The notes under the pieces: generated by a model | What the model was told of the DNA's origin: nothing | Database searches by the model: none | Seen by the model: the letters and a program-made list of their open reading frames with translations, nothing else | Virus record (IMG/VR): IMGVR_UViG_3300008050_000168 | Span: 1-32,282 of that record | From: a virus | Direction: 5' to 3' (one strand) | Length of the DNA stretch: 32,282 bases | Position numbers and translations under genes: made by a program | Part shown: positions 17,205-23,069 of the stretch, piece after piece | How positions within the stretch are numbered: position 1 is the stretch's first letter | How the letters are laid out: every line of letters begins with the position of its first letter

Positions 17205-17738
17205 ATGAAATACATCGCACTAATACTCCTTCTCGCATCCTGCACGACCACCTCGCCCCAACTGGGCTACCGCGAGGCCCGCGGCTACGAGGGAAGCTCC
17301 GGCTTCCAGACCGGCGCAGGTATCCGAGCCACGCACGACGCTGGCCCTGTCACCTTCGAGGGCTCGGTCATGACCTGGACCGACCACGGCACAGACGATC
17401 GGTTCGTGAACCGCAGCACCAACGACATCGAGGCCGAAGCCTTCCAGGCATCGCTGGGCGTATGCGCCCCGATCGCCAAGGGTAACGGCTGGCAACTGAC
17501 CCTGGGCGGCGGCTTCGCGTACCAGCGTGCCGACGTGATGGTCGACCTGGACTATGCAGGCTCGGCGAGTGATACCGCCGAGGAGTGGGCAGCCTACGGC
17601 GAGATCGCGTACCGTCGCAGCGGCTGGTTCATCGGCGCGCGGATGGACGAGCCCCTAGATATGGGCCAGTCGCTATTCACCACCGAGCCCGGCGGCCGTG
17701 GTCCGAGTCTCACTTTCGGACTCACGTTCGGTAATTAG
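17205..17738 (+). CDS. Small lipoprotein with outer-membrane barrel-like body
   Basis: This 177-residue protein has a type II signal peptide: M-K-Y, a hydrophobic core, and lipobox L10-A11-S12-C13. The +2 residue is Thr, which would sort to the outer membrane in E. coli. The mature part alternates aromatic/hydrophobic and polar residues (VTFEGSVMTWTDH, WQLTLGGGFAYQRADVMV, GEIAYRRSGWFIGARMDE) and ends PSLTFGLTFGN, like amphipathic strands of a small beta-barrel. Such phage lipoproteins can block receptors or alter the cell surface, as T5 Llp does, but this role is inference. No Shine-Dalgarno sequence is seen. Confidence 0.72.
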   Translation: MKYIALILLLASCTTTSPQLGYREARGYEGSSGFQTGAGIRATHDAGPVTFEGSVMTWTDHGTDDRFVNRSTNDIEAEAFQASLGVCAPIAKGNGWQLTLGGGFAYQRADVMVDLDYAGSASDTAEEWAAYGEIAYRRSGWFIGARMDEPLDMGQSLFTTEPGGRGPSLTFGLTFGN

Positions 17739-17748
17739 GAAGTTCTAC

Positions 17749-17776
17749 TTGCCTATCCGTGAGAGTGGGGTATGGT
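17749..17776 (+). promoter_or_regulatory. Array promoter 2 (TTGCCT-16-TATGGT)
   Basis: -35 TTGCCT at 17749-17754, 16-base spacer, -10 TATGGT at 17771-17776, then ATCACCGTC and ATG at 17786. The segment from -10 to codon 3 (ATCACCGTCATGAAAAAC) is identical in array promoters 3 and 4. Confidence 0.75.
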
Positions 17777-17785
17777 ATCACCGTC

Positions 17786-18160
17786 ATGAAAAACTCACTA
17801 GCACACAGAACCGACGTCCAGTCCCGCGCCCAGTCCTCCGTCCTTGTTCAGTTCGAGGTCGACGGATTCCGCACTAACCTCGGCGGCAGCGTCTTCGACG
17901 GCGACGTCGAGATGGTCGTCGAGATCACGACCAACCCGCAGGGAGCCCGCCCCGGCGCGCTGATGGTCCTGAAGGCTGACGCAGCCGACAAGCTCGGCCT
18001 GGGCTGCAAGCCCACCATCGTGAACGTAGTGGCCCGCCCGGTGAACTCCGAAGGCTACGTCCGCCCCGGCGGTATGATGGACGGCGCATTCCTGCGCAGC
18101 TCGGATAGCCGCTGGCCCCTCACCACGCCCTGCCCCATCCACGACCGCTTCGAGTTCTAA
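17786..18160 (+). CDS. Small array protein, unknown function
   Basis: This 124-residue protein starts MKNSLAHRTDVQSRAQSSVL. It looks beta-rich in the middle (SVLVQFEVDGFRTNLGGSVF, DVEMVVEITTNPQ) and ends in PCPIHDRFEF. No family is recognised, and there is no signal peptide or membrane span. The start is fixed by the upstream promoter, with ATG nine bases after the -10 box; an in-frame ATG-less upstream start at 17759 would overlap the promoter. It is followed by the first hairpin-type leader. Confidence 0.65.
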   Translation: MKNSLAHRTDVQSRAQSSVLVQFEVDGFRTNLGGSVFDGDVEMVVEITTNPQGARPGALMVLKADAADKLGLGCKPTIVNVVARPVNSEGYVRPGGMMDGAFLRSSDSRWPLTTPCPIHDRFEF

Positions 18161-18177
18161 ATCGAGAAACTGAAAAA

Positions 18178-18217
18178 GGGGCTCCAGTTCCTGGGGCCCC
18201 CTGCCGAAGAAGGGTAT
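18178..18217 (+). promoter_or_regulatory. Hairpin leader copy 1
   Basis: GGGGCTCCAG pairs with CTGGGGCCCC (10 bp including one U-G) around a TTC loop, followed by 17 bases ending GCCGAAGAAGGGTAT and the ATG at 18218. AAGAAGG is the ribosome-binding sequence. A-rich sequence precedes the hairpin, so on the minus strand it would look like an intrinsic terminator. Confidence 0.8.
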
Positions 18218-18547
18218 ATGAAGAACAACACAGCGCACAAACTCGTCGACCCTTACGGGGAGACCGGATCCATCACCTTCACCAGCAACGGCACGACCGT
18301 CGAGGTCAGCCAGAACTGTCACCCCGACCTGCCCGCGACGGTCACCACGCTGTCGGTCCACGTGGCCCGCGACGCATACCGCGCAGCAGTCGCCCAGGGC
18401 ATGGTCCCGGCACCCTCGGCTGACGGCATGCCGCAGACCAAGGCAGAATGCGACGCGCAGACCGCTCGCCGCAGCAACCGGAACCGCGCGTCGAAGGCCC
18501 GCTGGAACCGCTCGGAAGAGATCCGCAGCCAGAACCGGATATTCTAA
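18218..18547 (+). CDS. Small array protein with basic C-terminus
   Basis: This 109-residue protein starts MKNNTAHKLVDPYGETGSIT. The middle has HVARDAYRAAVAQGMVPAP. The C-terminal 30 residues are strongly basic (RRSNRNRASKARWNRSEEIR), which could bind nucleic acid. No family is recognised. It is expressed behind hairpin leader copy 1, and its TAA overlaps the next ATG by one base, so it is coupled to the following gene. Confidence 0.65.
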   Translation: MKNNTAHKLVDPYGETGSITFTSNGTTVEVSQNCHPDLPATVTTLSVHVARDAYRAAVAQGMVPAPSADGMPQTKAECDAQTARRSNRNRASKARWNRSEEIRSQNRIF

Positions 18548-18828
18548 TGCACACTTGGACAAAACTACCGTCTTGGACTGGTCGCACAGCTCGGTCTACG
18601 AAGACCGTGCTGCCCTGCGGGTCCACCTTGAAGATCGTCCAGACAAAGGCATACAGGGAAGCCTGGGGGCGGTCCACGACTGTCCTGCGCTGCACGGCTG
18701 TCCTGATCGCACAGGGTGCGATCAGCATAGGTGCCCCGCACCTCAACCTGCACGCAACCCGTATTCCCGCAGCTAGGGTCGAGGCCCTCGCGTGGGCATC
18801 TGCTCGGATTGAGACGCCCGAGGAATAA
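18547..18828 (+). CDS. Small array protein, unknown function
   Basis: This frame gives 93 residues from the ATG that overlaps the previous stop (TAATG), beginning MHTWTKLPSWTGRTARSTKT. The C-terminal half has an Ala/Ile-rich helix (TTVLRCTAVLIAQGAISIG). No family is recognised. The 1-base overlap and the following hairpin leader at 18838 bound the gene neatly, which supports it as real. The frame is somewhat Arg/Thr-rich, so some doubt remains. Confidence 0.5.
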   Translation: MHTWTKLPSWTGRTARSTKTVLPCGSTLKIVQTKAYREAWGRSTTVLRCTAVLIAQGAISIGAPHLNLHATRIPAARVEALAWASARIETPEE

Positions 18829-18837
18829 ATGAAAACA

Positions 18838-18875
18838 GGCTCCAGATCCTGGGGCCCCCTGCCGAAGAAGGGTAT
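18838..18875 (+). promoter_or_regulatory. Hairpin leader copy 2
   Basis: GGCTCCAG pairs with CTGGGGCC around an ATC loop, followed by GCCGAAGAAGGGTAT and ATG at 18876. The outer pairs are shorter than in copy 1, but the core stem and the whole ribosome-binding segment are unchanged. Confidence 0.78.
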
Positions 18876-19061
18876 ATGGGAAAGTTCATCACACTACTAA
18901 ACGACCTGGGCGACGAGGTCATCTTCACTCTAGTGGCACTCAACCGCGTGGAGGTCTACAACACCCGCGAAGCCGTGGCCCACGTCGTGGACTGCGACAC
19001 GGCCAGCGCCATGCAGGCCGCGCACTTCGCCGACGGCTGGAAGCTGAAGATCACCAAGTGA
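18876..19061 (+). CDS. Very small array protein, unknown function
   Basis: This 61-residue protein begins MGKFITLLNDLGDEVIFTLV and ends ADGWKLKITK. It looks like a compact alpha/beta or beta-hairpin fold, with VAHVVDCDTASAMQAAHFAD in the middle. No family is recognised. It has its own hairpin leader (copy 2) and is followed by array promoter 3, so it is a separate expression unit. Confidence 0.62.
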   Translation: MGKFITLLNDLGDEVIFTLVALNRVEVYNTREAVAHVVDCDTASAMQAAHFADGWKLKITK

Positions 19062-19099
19062 CCCGAAGCGGGACACGAAAAAGAAACTGGACAAATAAC

Positions 19100-19127
19100 T
19101 GGCACATCCCCGAAACCGGGGTATAGT
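19100..19127 (+). promoter_or_regulatory. Array promoter 3 (TATAGT, weak -35)
   Basis: -10 TATAGT at 19122-19127 with the shared ATCACCGTC before ATG at 19137. The -35 position reads TGGCAC, a poorer match than TTGCCT. The spacer contains the dyad CCCCG-AAAC-CGGGG, as in promoter 4, which may be an operator. Confidence 0.68.
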
Positions 19128-19136
19128 ATCACCGTC

Positions 19137-19388
19137 ATGAAAAACAACAAACAAATCGCCAAGATCACCGCCGACTTCCTCTGCAAGCGTTACGACCTGG
19201 AATCCACCGAAAGCGTCCTCGTCGTCGACGGCACTGTCCAGATCTCCCTGAAGAACGGCGACCTGCTCCTCGACTGGTACGACTACCCGCAGTCCATCTT
19301 CGACTTCATCGGCGACTTCGGTGACGACTACCCCGAGCTGCTGGTCGACATCAAGAACCCCGGCTGCCTGACCGTCTCCAACGTATAA
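19137..19388 (+). CDS. Small acidic array protein
   Basis: This 83-residue protein starts MKNNKQIAKITADFLCKRYD and is strongly acidic in the second half (DWYDYPQSIFDFIGDFGDDY). It has no signal peptide or membrane span. Small acidic phage proteins often act as inhibitors or DNA mimics of host enzymes, but nothing in the sequence proves this here. It starts from array promoter 3 with almost no leader. Confidence 0.65.
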   Translation: MKNNKQIAKITADFLCKRYDLESTESVLVVDGTVQISLKNGDLLLDWYDYPQSIFDFIGDFGDDYPELLVDIKNPGCLTVSNV

Positions 19389-19415
19389 CGAGACACCCTC
19401 GAAATAAATAAAAAC

Positions 19416-19454
19416 GGGCTCCAGTTCCTGGGGCCCACTGCCGAAGAAGGGTAT
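19416..19454 (+). promoter_or_regulatory. Hairpin leader copy 3
   Basis: GGGCTCCAG pairs with CTGGGGCCC around TTC, followed by GCCGAAGAAGGGTAT and ATG at 19455. An A-rich run (AAATAAATAAAAAC) precedes it. Confidence 0.8.
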
Positions 19455-19691
19455 ATGAAAGTCATCACCGAAATCGAAACCACGCTCGAAAACCTGCTCG
19501 CTCCCATCACCCTCGCATTGCGTGCCAAGAAGCTGCCCTGCGATCTGCTGGACCACCGCATCAAGACGGGCGACCTCGCTGGTGTCCTGTCCGCACTGGA
19601 CATCGCTACCCAAGACGTCGGCGACGACGACTTCGCGAAGGGTGCCATCAACATGGCGCGCTGCCTCGTCGAGTCCCTGGAGGTCGCATGA
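19455..19691 (+). CDS. Small helical array protein
   Basis: This 78-residue protein begins MKVITEIETTLENLLAPITL. It appears wholly helical, with a 'DLLDHRIKTGDLAGVLSALD' block and a C-terminal helix. No family is recognised. It sits behind hairpin leader copy 3, and its TGA overlaps the next gene's ATG (ATGA), so the two are translationally coupled. Confidence 0.63.
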   Translation: MKVITEIETTLENLLAPITLALRAKKLPCDLLDHRIKTGDLAGVLSALDIATQDVGDDDFAKGAINMARCLVESLEVA

Positions 19692-19930
19692 TATACCTCT
19701 ACATCAACGACCGCGGCGAGCTATTCGCCGACGACACCTTCCTCGCATCCCGTGGACTCAACGCCGAAGACCTGAAGCGGGCGACCGCGTTCTTCGCTGC
19801 GCGACCGACCGCGGGCCTGGGCTGCTCGTCGAGCATCGACTTCCCGGAAGACTTCGGTGGTCCCGACGTGAGGCACCTGGATAAATTCCTGATGAAAGCG
19901 ACAACCGGCTACAGTTTTGGCAGCCGGTAG
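19688..19930 (+). CDS. Small array protein, unknown function
   Basis: This 80-residue protein begins MIYLYINDRGELFADDTFLA. It starts within the stop of the previous gene. Its final codons (TTGYSFGSR, then stop) are encoded by the same DNA that forms hairpin leader copy 4 of the next gene, so coding and RNA-structure needs overlap there. No family is recognised. Confidence 0.62.
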   Translation: MIYLYINDRGELFADDTFLASRGLNAEDLKRATAFFAARPTAGLGCSSSIDFPEDFGGPDVRHLDKFLMKATTGYSFGSR

Positions 19931-19944
19931 CCGAAGAAGGGTAT
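19904..19944 (+). promoter_or_regulatory. Hairpin leader copy 4 (overlaps coding sequence)
   Basis: ACCGGCT pairs with AGCCGGT (7 bp) around an 11-base loop that keeps part of the ACAG core. The ribosome-binding segment GCCGAAGAAGGGTAT then precedes ATG at 19945. Compared with the other copies, the outer bases changed on both arms (GGGGC/GCCCC to CCGGC/GCCGG), so pairing is kept while sequence differs. Confidence 0.75.
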
Positions 19945-20394
19945 ATGAAGAACAGCAACGCACGCCACACTCTGAGCAAAAAAGACGGCCAATGGATCCG
20001 AGGCGCTTACAGCTTCCAGGTCGAAGGCCCCGGTCAGATCGCCGTCTGGAGCCTATACGGCGAGACGACCGAACTGATGGCCACCGAGGAGGCCCGAGGG
20101 CTCTATCGCAGCCTGATCGCTGACGGCTACACTGGCGACACCGGCCCCGGAAATCAGTACTTCGTCTCTGCTGGTTCCCAGACGATCGACGCCGACCACC
20201 GCATGGCCGAAGCGATCAGGATCGCCGACATCCGCGTCGCGAGCATCGAGTCCTTCCGCTACGATACGGTCGACGCCGAGCGCGACCGGAAGCAGGAGGC
20301 AGACTTCCGTAGGAAGTTCCTCGGCGCGCTGGTCGAGCAGTACGCTGCGACGGGTGCCCCGATCAAAGCCTACAGCGGTAAGTGGTCCAAATAG
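19945..20394 (+). CDS. Array protein, unknown function
   Basis: This 149-residue protein starts MKNSNARHTLSKKDGQWIRG. Residues about 20-50 look like strands (AYSFQVEGPGQIAVWSLYGE), followed by helices (HRMAEAIRIADIRVASIESF) and a charged C-terminal helix (ERDRKQEADFRRKFLGALVE). It is the largest protein of the array. No family is recognised, and there is no membrane or export signal. It has leader copy 4 upstream and copy 5 downstream. Confidence 0.65.
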   Translation: MKNSNARHTLSKKDGQWIRGAYSFQVEGPGQIAVWSLYGETTELMATEEARGLYRSLIADGYTGDTGPGNQYFVSAGSQTIDADHRMAEAIRIADIRVASIESFRYDTVDAERDRKQEADFRRKFLGALVEQYAATGAPIKAYSGKWSK

Positions 20395-20406
20395 AGAAAA
20401 CGAAAA

Positions 20407-20446
20407 GGGGCTCCAGTTTCTGGGGTCCCTTGCCGAAGAAGGGTAT
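20407..20446 (+). promoter_or_regulatory. Hairpin leader copy 5
   Basis: GGGGCTCCAG pairs with CTGGGGTCCC (two wobble pairs) around TTT, followed by TTGCCGAAGAAGGGTAT and ATG at 20447. The C-to-T change in the 3' arm turns a G-C pair into G-U, so pairing is preserved. Confidence 0.8.
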
Positions 20447-20680
20447 ATGAAGAACAGCAAACAGCAATACATCGTCACCGAAGCAGTCACCCTGGACGCC
20501 GACACCCGCAGCCCGATGACCTTGGTCGTCGGCGACGTCCACGAGCTGGTCGTGATCACCGACGATCGGTGCATGGTACAGATCGGGTCCCGTCAGCTCT
20601 GGTGGCGCTACGACGCCGAAGGCAACATGATGACCCAGGATGAGGCAGGAAACGATTTTCCTTTCGAGCTGGTGAAATAA
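20447..20680 (+). CDS. Small array protein, unknown function
   Basis: This 77-residue protein begins MKNSKQQYIVTEAVTLDADT. It looks like an all-beta barrel-type fold (MTLVVGDVHELVVITDDRCM, QLWWRYDAEGN). The start is chosen at 20447 because the hairpin leader and ribosome-binding site lie directly upstream; an in-frame start at 20354 would sit in the previous gene. No family is recognised. Confidence 0.65.
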   Translation: MKNSKQQYIVTEAVTLDADTRSPMTLVVGDVHELVVITDDRCMVQIGSRQLWWRYDAEGNMMTQDEAGNDFPFELVK

Positions 20681-20694
20681 ACCGCACGTAGAAT

Positions 20695-20722
20695 TTGCCT
20701 TTCCCCGAAACCGGGGTATAGT
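20695..20722 (+). promoter_or_regulatory. Array promoter 4 (TTGCCT-16-TATAGT)
   Basis: -35 TTGCCT at 20695-20700, spacer with the dyad CCCCG-AAAC-CGGGG, -10 TATAGT at 20717-20722, then ATCACCGTC and ATG at 20732. This is the best match to the array promoter consensus. Confidence 0.8.
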
Positions 20723-20731
20723 ATCACCGTC

Positions 20732-21058
20732 ATGAAAAACACCAGCCAAACAACCGCCGACCGCTCGAAGAAGACCCTGACCGCAGTGTGCGCAGCCACC
20801 TGCCCCGGCTTCACCGTCGACCGCATCGCCATGGTCGCCATGCAGCCCAAGGTCCGCAACCTGATGGCCCTGGCCAACCGAGGCGGCGTGCCGAGCGACC
20901 GCGAGCTTGTCACCGCCATGGTAAACTTCGAGTGGATGGTCGACGACCTGATGGTCCCCGCAGCAGGTGCCAACGGCCGCCACCGTCAGGGCCAGATCCT
21001 GAAGGGATACCGCAAGGCATTCGAGATCGTGCGCGCGAAGGTCGCCCAGACATCATGA
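20732..21058 (+). CDS. Small helical array protein
   Basis: This 108-residue protein begins MKNTSQTTADRSKKTLTAVC. It is helical (MQPKVRNLMALANRGGVPSD, then ELVTAMVNFEWMVDDLMVPA) with a basic C-terminus (RQGQILKGYRKAFEIVRAKV). No family is recognised. It is expressed from array promoter 4 with nearly no leader, and is coupled by ATGA to the HicA-like gene. The pair could be an antitoxin-like/toxin-like unit by position alone, but this protein does not show the HicB fold. Confidence 0.63.
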   Translation: MKNTSQTTADRSKKTLTAVCAATCPGFTVDRIAMVAMQPKVRNLMALANRGGVPSDRELVTAMVNFEWMVDDLMVPAAGANGRHRQGQILKGYRKAFEIVRAKVAQTS

Positions 21059-21273
21059 TCACTAAGAGAATACTCAAGCGAATGCACCCAAAACTGCGGG
21101 CATACCTACTCGGTCTGCACTCGGAAGGGTACACTTCCGAGCAAGGCAATACGCACATCGCCATCCGCAACCCCGACGGCGTCCGCGTGGGCACCGTCTC
21201 CATCTCTCCCTCCGACCCCCGCACGCAATTGAATACCCTCTCCGACATCCGCCGAACTATCAAGACCCTCTGA
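21055..21273 (+). CDS. HicA-like small protein
   Basis: This 72-residue protein has a basic N-terminal helix (MITKRILKRMHPKLRAYLLG). Then comes GNTHIAIRNPDGVRVGTVSI, which parallels the 'GSHh.frhpdGr.vtvP' strand pair of HicA mRNA interferases with the catalytic His kept, and a final helix (LNTLSDIRRTIKTL). HicA-like folds without a HicB partner are common in phages. The ATG overlaps the previous stop, and its TGA overlaps the next ATG. RNA cleavage is not shown by the sequence. Confidence 0.55.
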   Translation: MITKRILKRMHPKLRAYLLGLHSEGYTSEQGNTHIAIRNPDGVRVGTVSISPSDPRTQLNTLSDIRRTIKTL

Positions 21274-21482
21274 TGCCCATCTACGTTTACCAGTGCGCGC
21301 ACTGCTCGCACGCATACGAGAAGCTCCAGAAGTCCTACAAGTCCCGACCGCCTGCTGCCTGCCCGAAGTGCGAGAAGCGTGGGCGGCAGAAGAAGCAGGT
21401 CGGCGACGGCGTCTCCTTCAAATTCAAGGGCCCCGGCTTCTACGCGAACGACTACCCGAGGAACAAGGGGCGGAAAAGATGA
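21273..21482 (+). CDS. FmdB-like zinc-ribbon protein
   Basis: This 69-residue protein begins MPIYVYQCAHCSHAYEKLQ with zinc ligands C8/C11 and C30/C33, then a basic tail and FKFKGPGFYANDYPRN. The order matches FmdB-type 'CxxC_CxxC' zinc ribbons, which end in a 'F.G.Gwy.tDY' segment. The role in phages is unknown; nucleic acid binding is likely. It overlaps the helicase gene by ATGA, suggesting a joint function or coupled expression. Confidence 0.8.
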   Translation: MPIYVYQCAHCSHAYEKLQKSYKSRPPAACPKCEKRGRQKKQVGDGVSFKFKGPGFYANDYPRNKGRKR

Positions 21483-23035
21483 AGTGCAGCATATGCGGCG
21501 TGGAGATGGACGGCGAGACTGCCGACACTAAGGACTTCGGCGGCGACTGCGCGAAGTGCATGCGCGAAGCCACTGGTGGGCAGCTCGACGACTGGGAGCT
21601 GAACCCTGTCCCGTATGACCATCAGCGATTCATCTGGGAGCAGTCCAAGGACCTTGAGGGGTTCGCGTACTGGTGGGAGATGGGATGCGCCAAGACGGCG
21701 CCCACGATCTGGACCGCGGCGCACCTCTTCACCGAAGGTAAGATCGACGGCCTGCTGGTGCTGGCTCCGAATGGAGTGCATGCCAACTGGACGGTCGAGG
21801 AGATCCCCGACCATATGCCTGCCGACATCGCTGCGCGTATGTCTTGCATGACGTGGTATTCAAAGAAGGCCAAGAACAAAAGCACGCAGAAGGAGCTGGC
21901 CAAGCTGCTCAAGTTCGACGGGCTCGCTGTCCTTGTCGCAAGCTACGATGCGATCATGACGCAGCTGGGCGGGCAGGCGATCAAGTCATTCCTCCAGAAG
22001 CGGAAGTGCCTCTACGTGCTTGACGAGTCCGGCAGGATCAAAGGCCCTGGTAGTAAGCGCACCAAGCGCGTGAACGCCAGCAGTAGCTACGCAGACTACC
22101 GACGCATCCTGACAGGTACGCCGATCGACAACGCCCCGCTGGACATCTACACGCAGACGCGATTCATCTGCCCCGAGGTCTGGGTCGACATGGGCATCCG
22201 CAACTTCTCGCAGTTCAAGATGCGGTTCGGCATCTGGGAGCAGCGCAAGACCTCAACGGGTGGGCGATTCGAGGCGCTTGTCCGCTACCGTGACCTGCAC
22301 ATCCTGAAGGAGATCGCGGCAGCGGTGGGCGACCGCAGACTGAAGGCCGACGTGCTCGACCTGCCCGAGAAGATCTACACCCGCCGCACCTTCGACCTGA
22401 ACCCCGAACAGCGCCGCGTCTACAAAGCCCTGGAGGAGGAATACTTCACCGAGCTGAAGGACGGCTCCGAGGTGACCGCCGACTTGGCCATCGTCCGCAT
22501 GCTGCGCATGTCACAGATCGCCAGCGGCTACGTGGGCAACGACGAAGACGAGCTTGTCCCCCTGGGCGAGAATGTCCGCATGAAGTGCCTGAAGGATACA
22601 CTCGAAGACATCACTGGCAGCGTCATCATCTGGGGCAGGTACAACTGCGAGATCGACGCGATCCGCGAGATGCTGGGCGAGAAGGACGCGGTGTACTACG
22701 ACGGCCGCACAAGCGACGAGGACAAGGCGGCCGCGCTGGTGAAGTTCCAGCGCGAGGGCAGCGTCCGGTTCTTCGTGGCGAAGCCCAGCGCAGCAGGCGA
22801 GGGTCTGACACTTCACCGAGCCAAGACGATGATCTACGTCTCGAACAGCTTCAGCCTGCGCGAGCGGCTCCAGTCCGAGGACCGTGCTCACCGTGCAGGT
22901 ATGTCCCACGAGCCCGTGACATATATCGACCTCGTGGCAAAGAACACCCTCGACGCCTATATCCTCCAGTCCCTTCGCAAAAAGAGAAACCTCGCCGCAG
23001 AAATTACTGGAGACAACTTGCCTTCCTGGGCATAG
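21479..23035 (+). CDS. SNF2-family DNA helicase/translocase
   Basis: The start at 21479 (MKCSICGVEM) overlaps the previous stop and gives 518 residues. An N-terminal zinc site is formed by C3/C6 and C24/C27. The ATPase core follows: WWEMGCAKT (residues 65-73, Walker A), LDES at 181-184 (motif II), LTGTP at 211-215 (motif III), and in the second lobe VIIWGRYNCEID, VAKPSAAGEGLTLHRA and SEDRAHRAGM (motifs IV-VI). Walker A reads GCAKT instead of GxGKT, and motif II reads DES instead of DEAH. Phage SNF2 proteins act in replication or recombination. Confidence 0.88.
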   Translation: MKCSICGVEMDGETADTKDFGGDCAKCMREATGGQLDDWELNPVPYDHQRFIWEQSKDLEGFAYWWEMGCAKTAPTIWTAAHLFTEGKIDGLLVLAPNGVHANWTVEEIPDHMPADIAARMSCMTWYSKKAKNKSTQKELAKLLKFDGLAVLVASYDAIMTQLGGQAIKSFLQKRKCLYVLDESGRIKGPGSKRTKRVNASSSYADYRRILTGTPIDNAPLDIYTQTRFICPEVWVDMGIRNFSQFKMRFGIWEQRKTSTGGRFEALVRYRDLHILKEIAAAVGDRRLKADVLDLPEKIYTRRTFDLNPEQRRVYKALEEEYFTELKDGSEVTADLAIVRMLRMSQIASGYVGNDEDELVPLGENVRMKCLKDTLEDITGSVIIWGRYNCEIDAIREMLGEKDAVYYDGRTSDEDKAAALVKFQREGSVRFFVAKPSAAGEGLTLHRAKTMIYVSNSFSLRERLQSEDRAHRAGMSHEPVTYIDLVAKNTLDAYILQSLRKKRNLAAEITGDNLPSWA

Positions 23036-23045
23036 CCGGTATAGT
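23018..23045 (+). promoter_or_regulatory. Array-type promoter 5 (TTGCCT-16-TATAGT)
   Basis: -35 TTGCCT at 23018-23023, 16-base spacer, -10 TATAGT at 23040-23045. Here ATG (23070) lies 24 bases after the -10 box, leaving a short true leader with a weak AGGT. It overlaps the end of the SNF2 gene. Confidence 0.7.
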
Positions 23046-23069
23046 AAAGCAACCTCAACAGGTAGCACC

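Noticed and set aside
18178-20446. CRISPR array from the repeated leader elements
   Set aside because: The repeats are separated by real genes of uneven length and each ends at a start codon; spacing and content do not fit CRISPR.
19688-21273. HicAB toxin-antitoxin pair in the array
   Set aside because: Only a HicA-like fold is seen. The gene upstream is helical and does not resemble HicB, so a classical pair is not supported.
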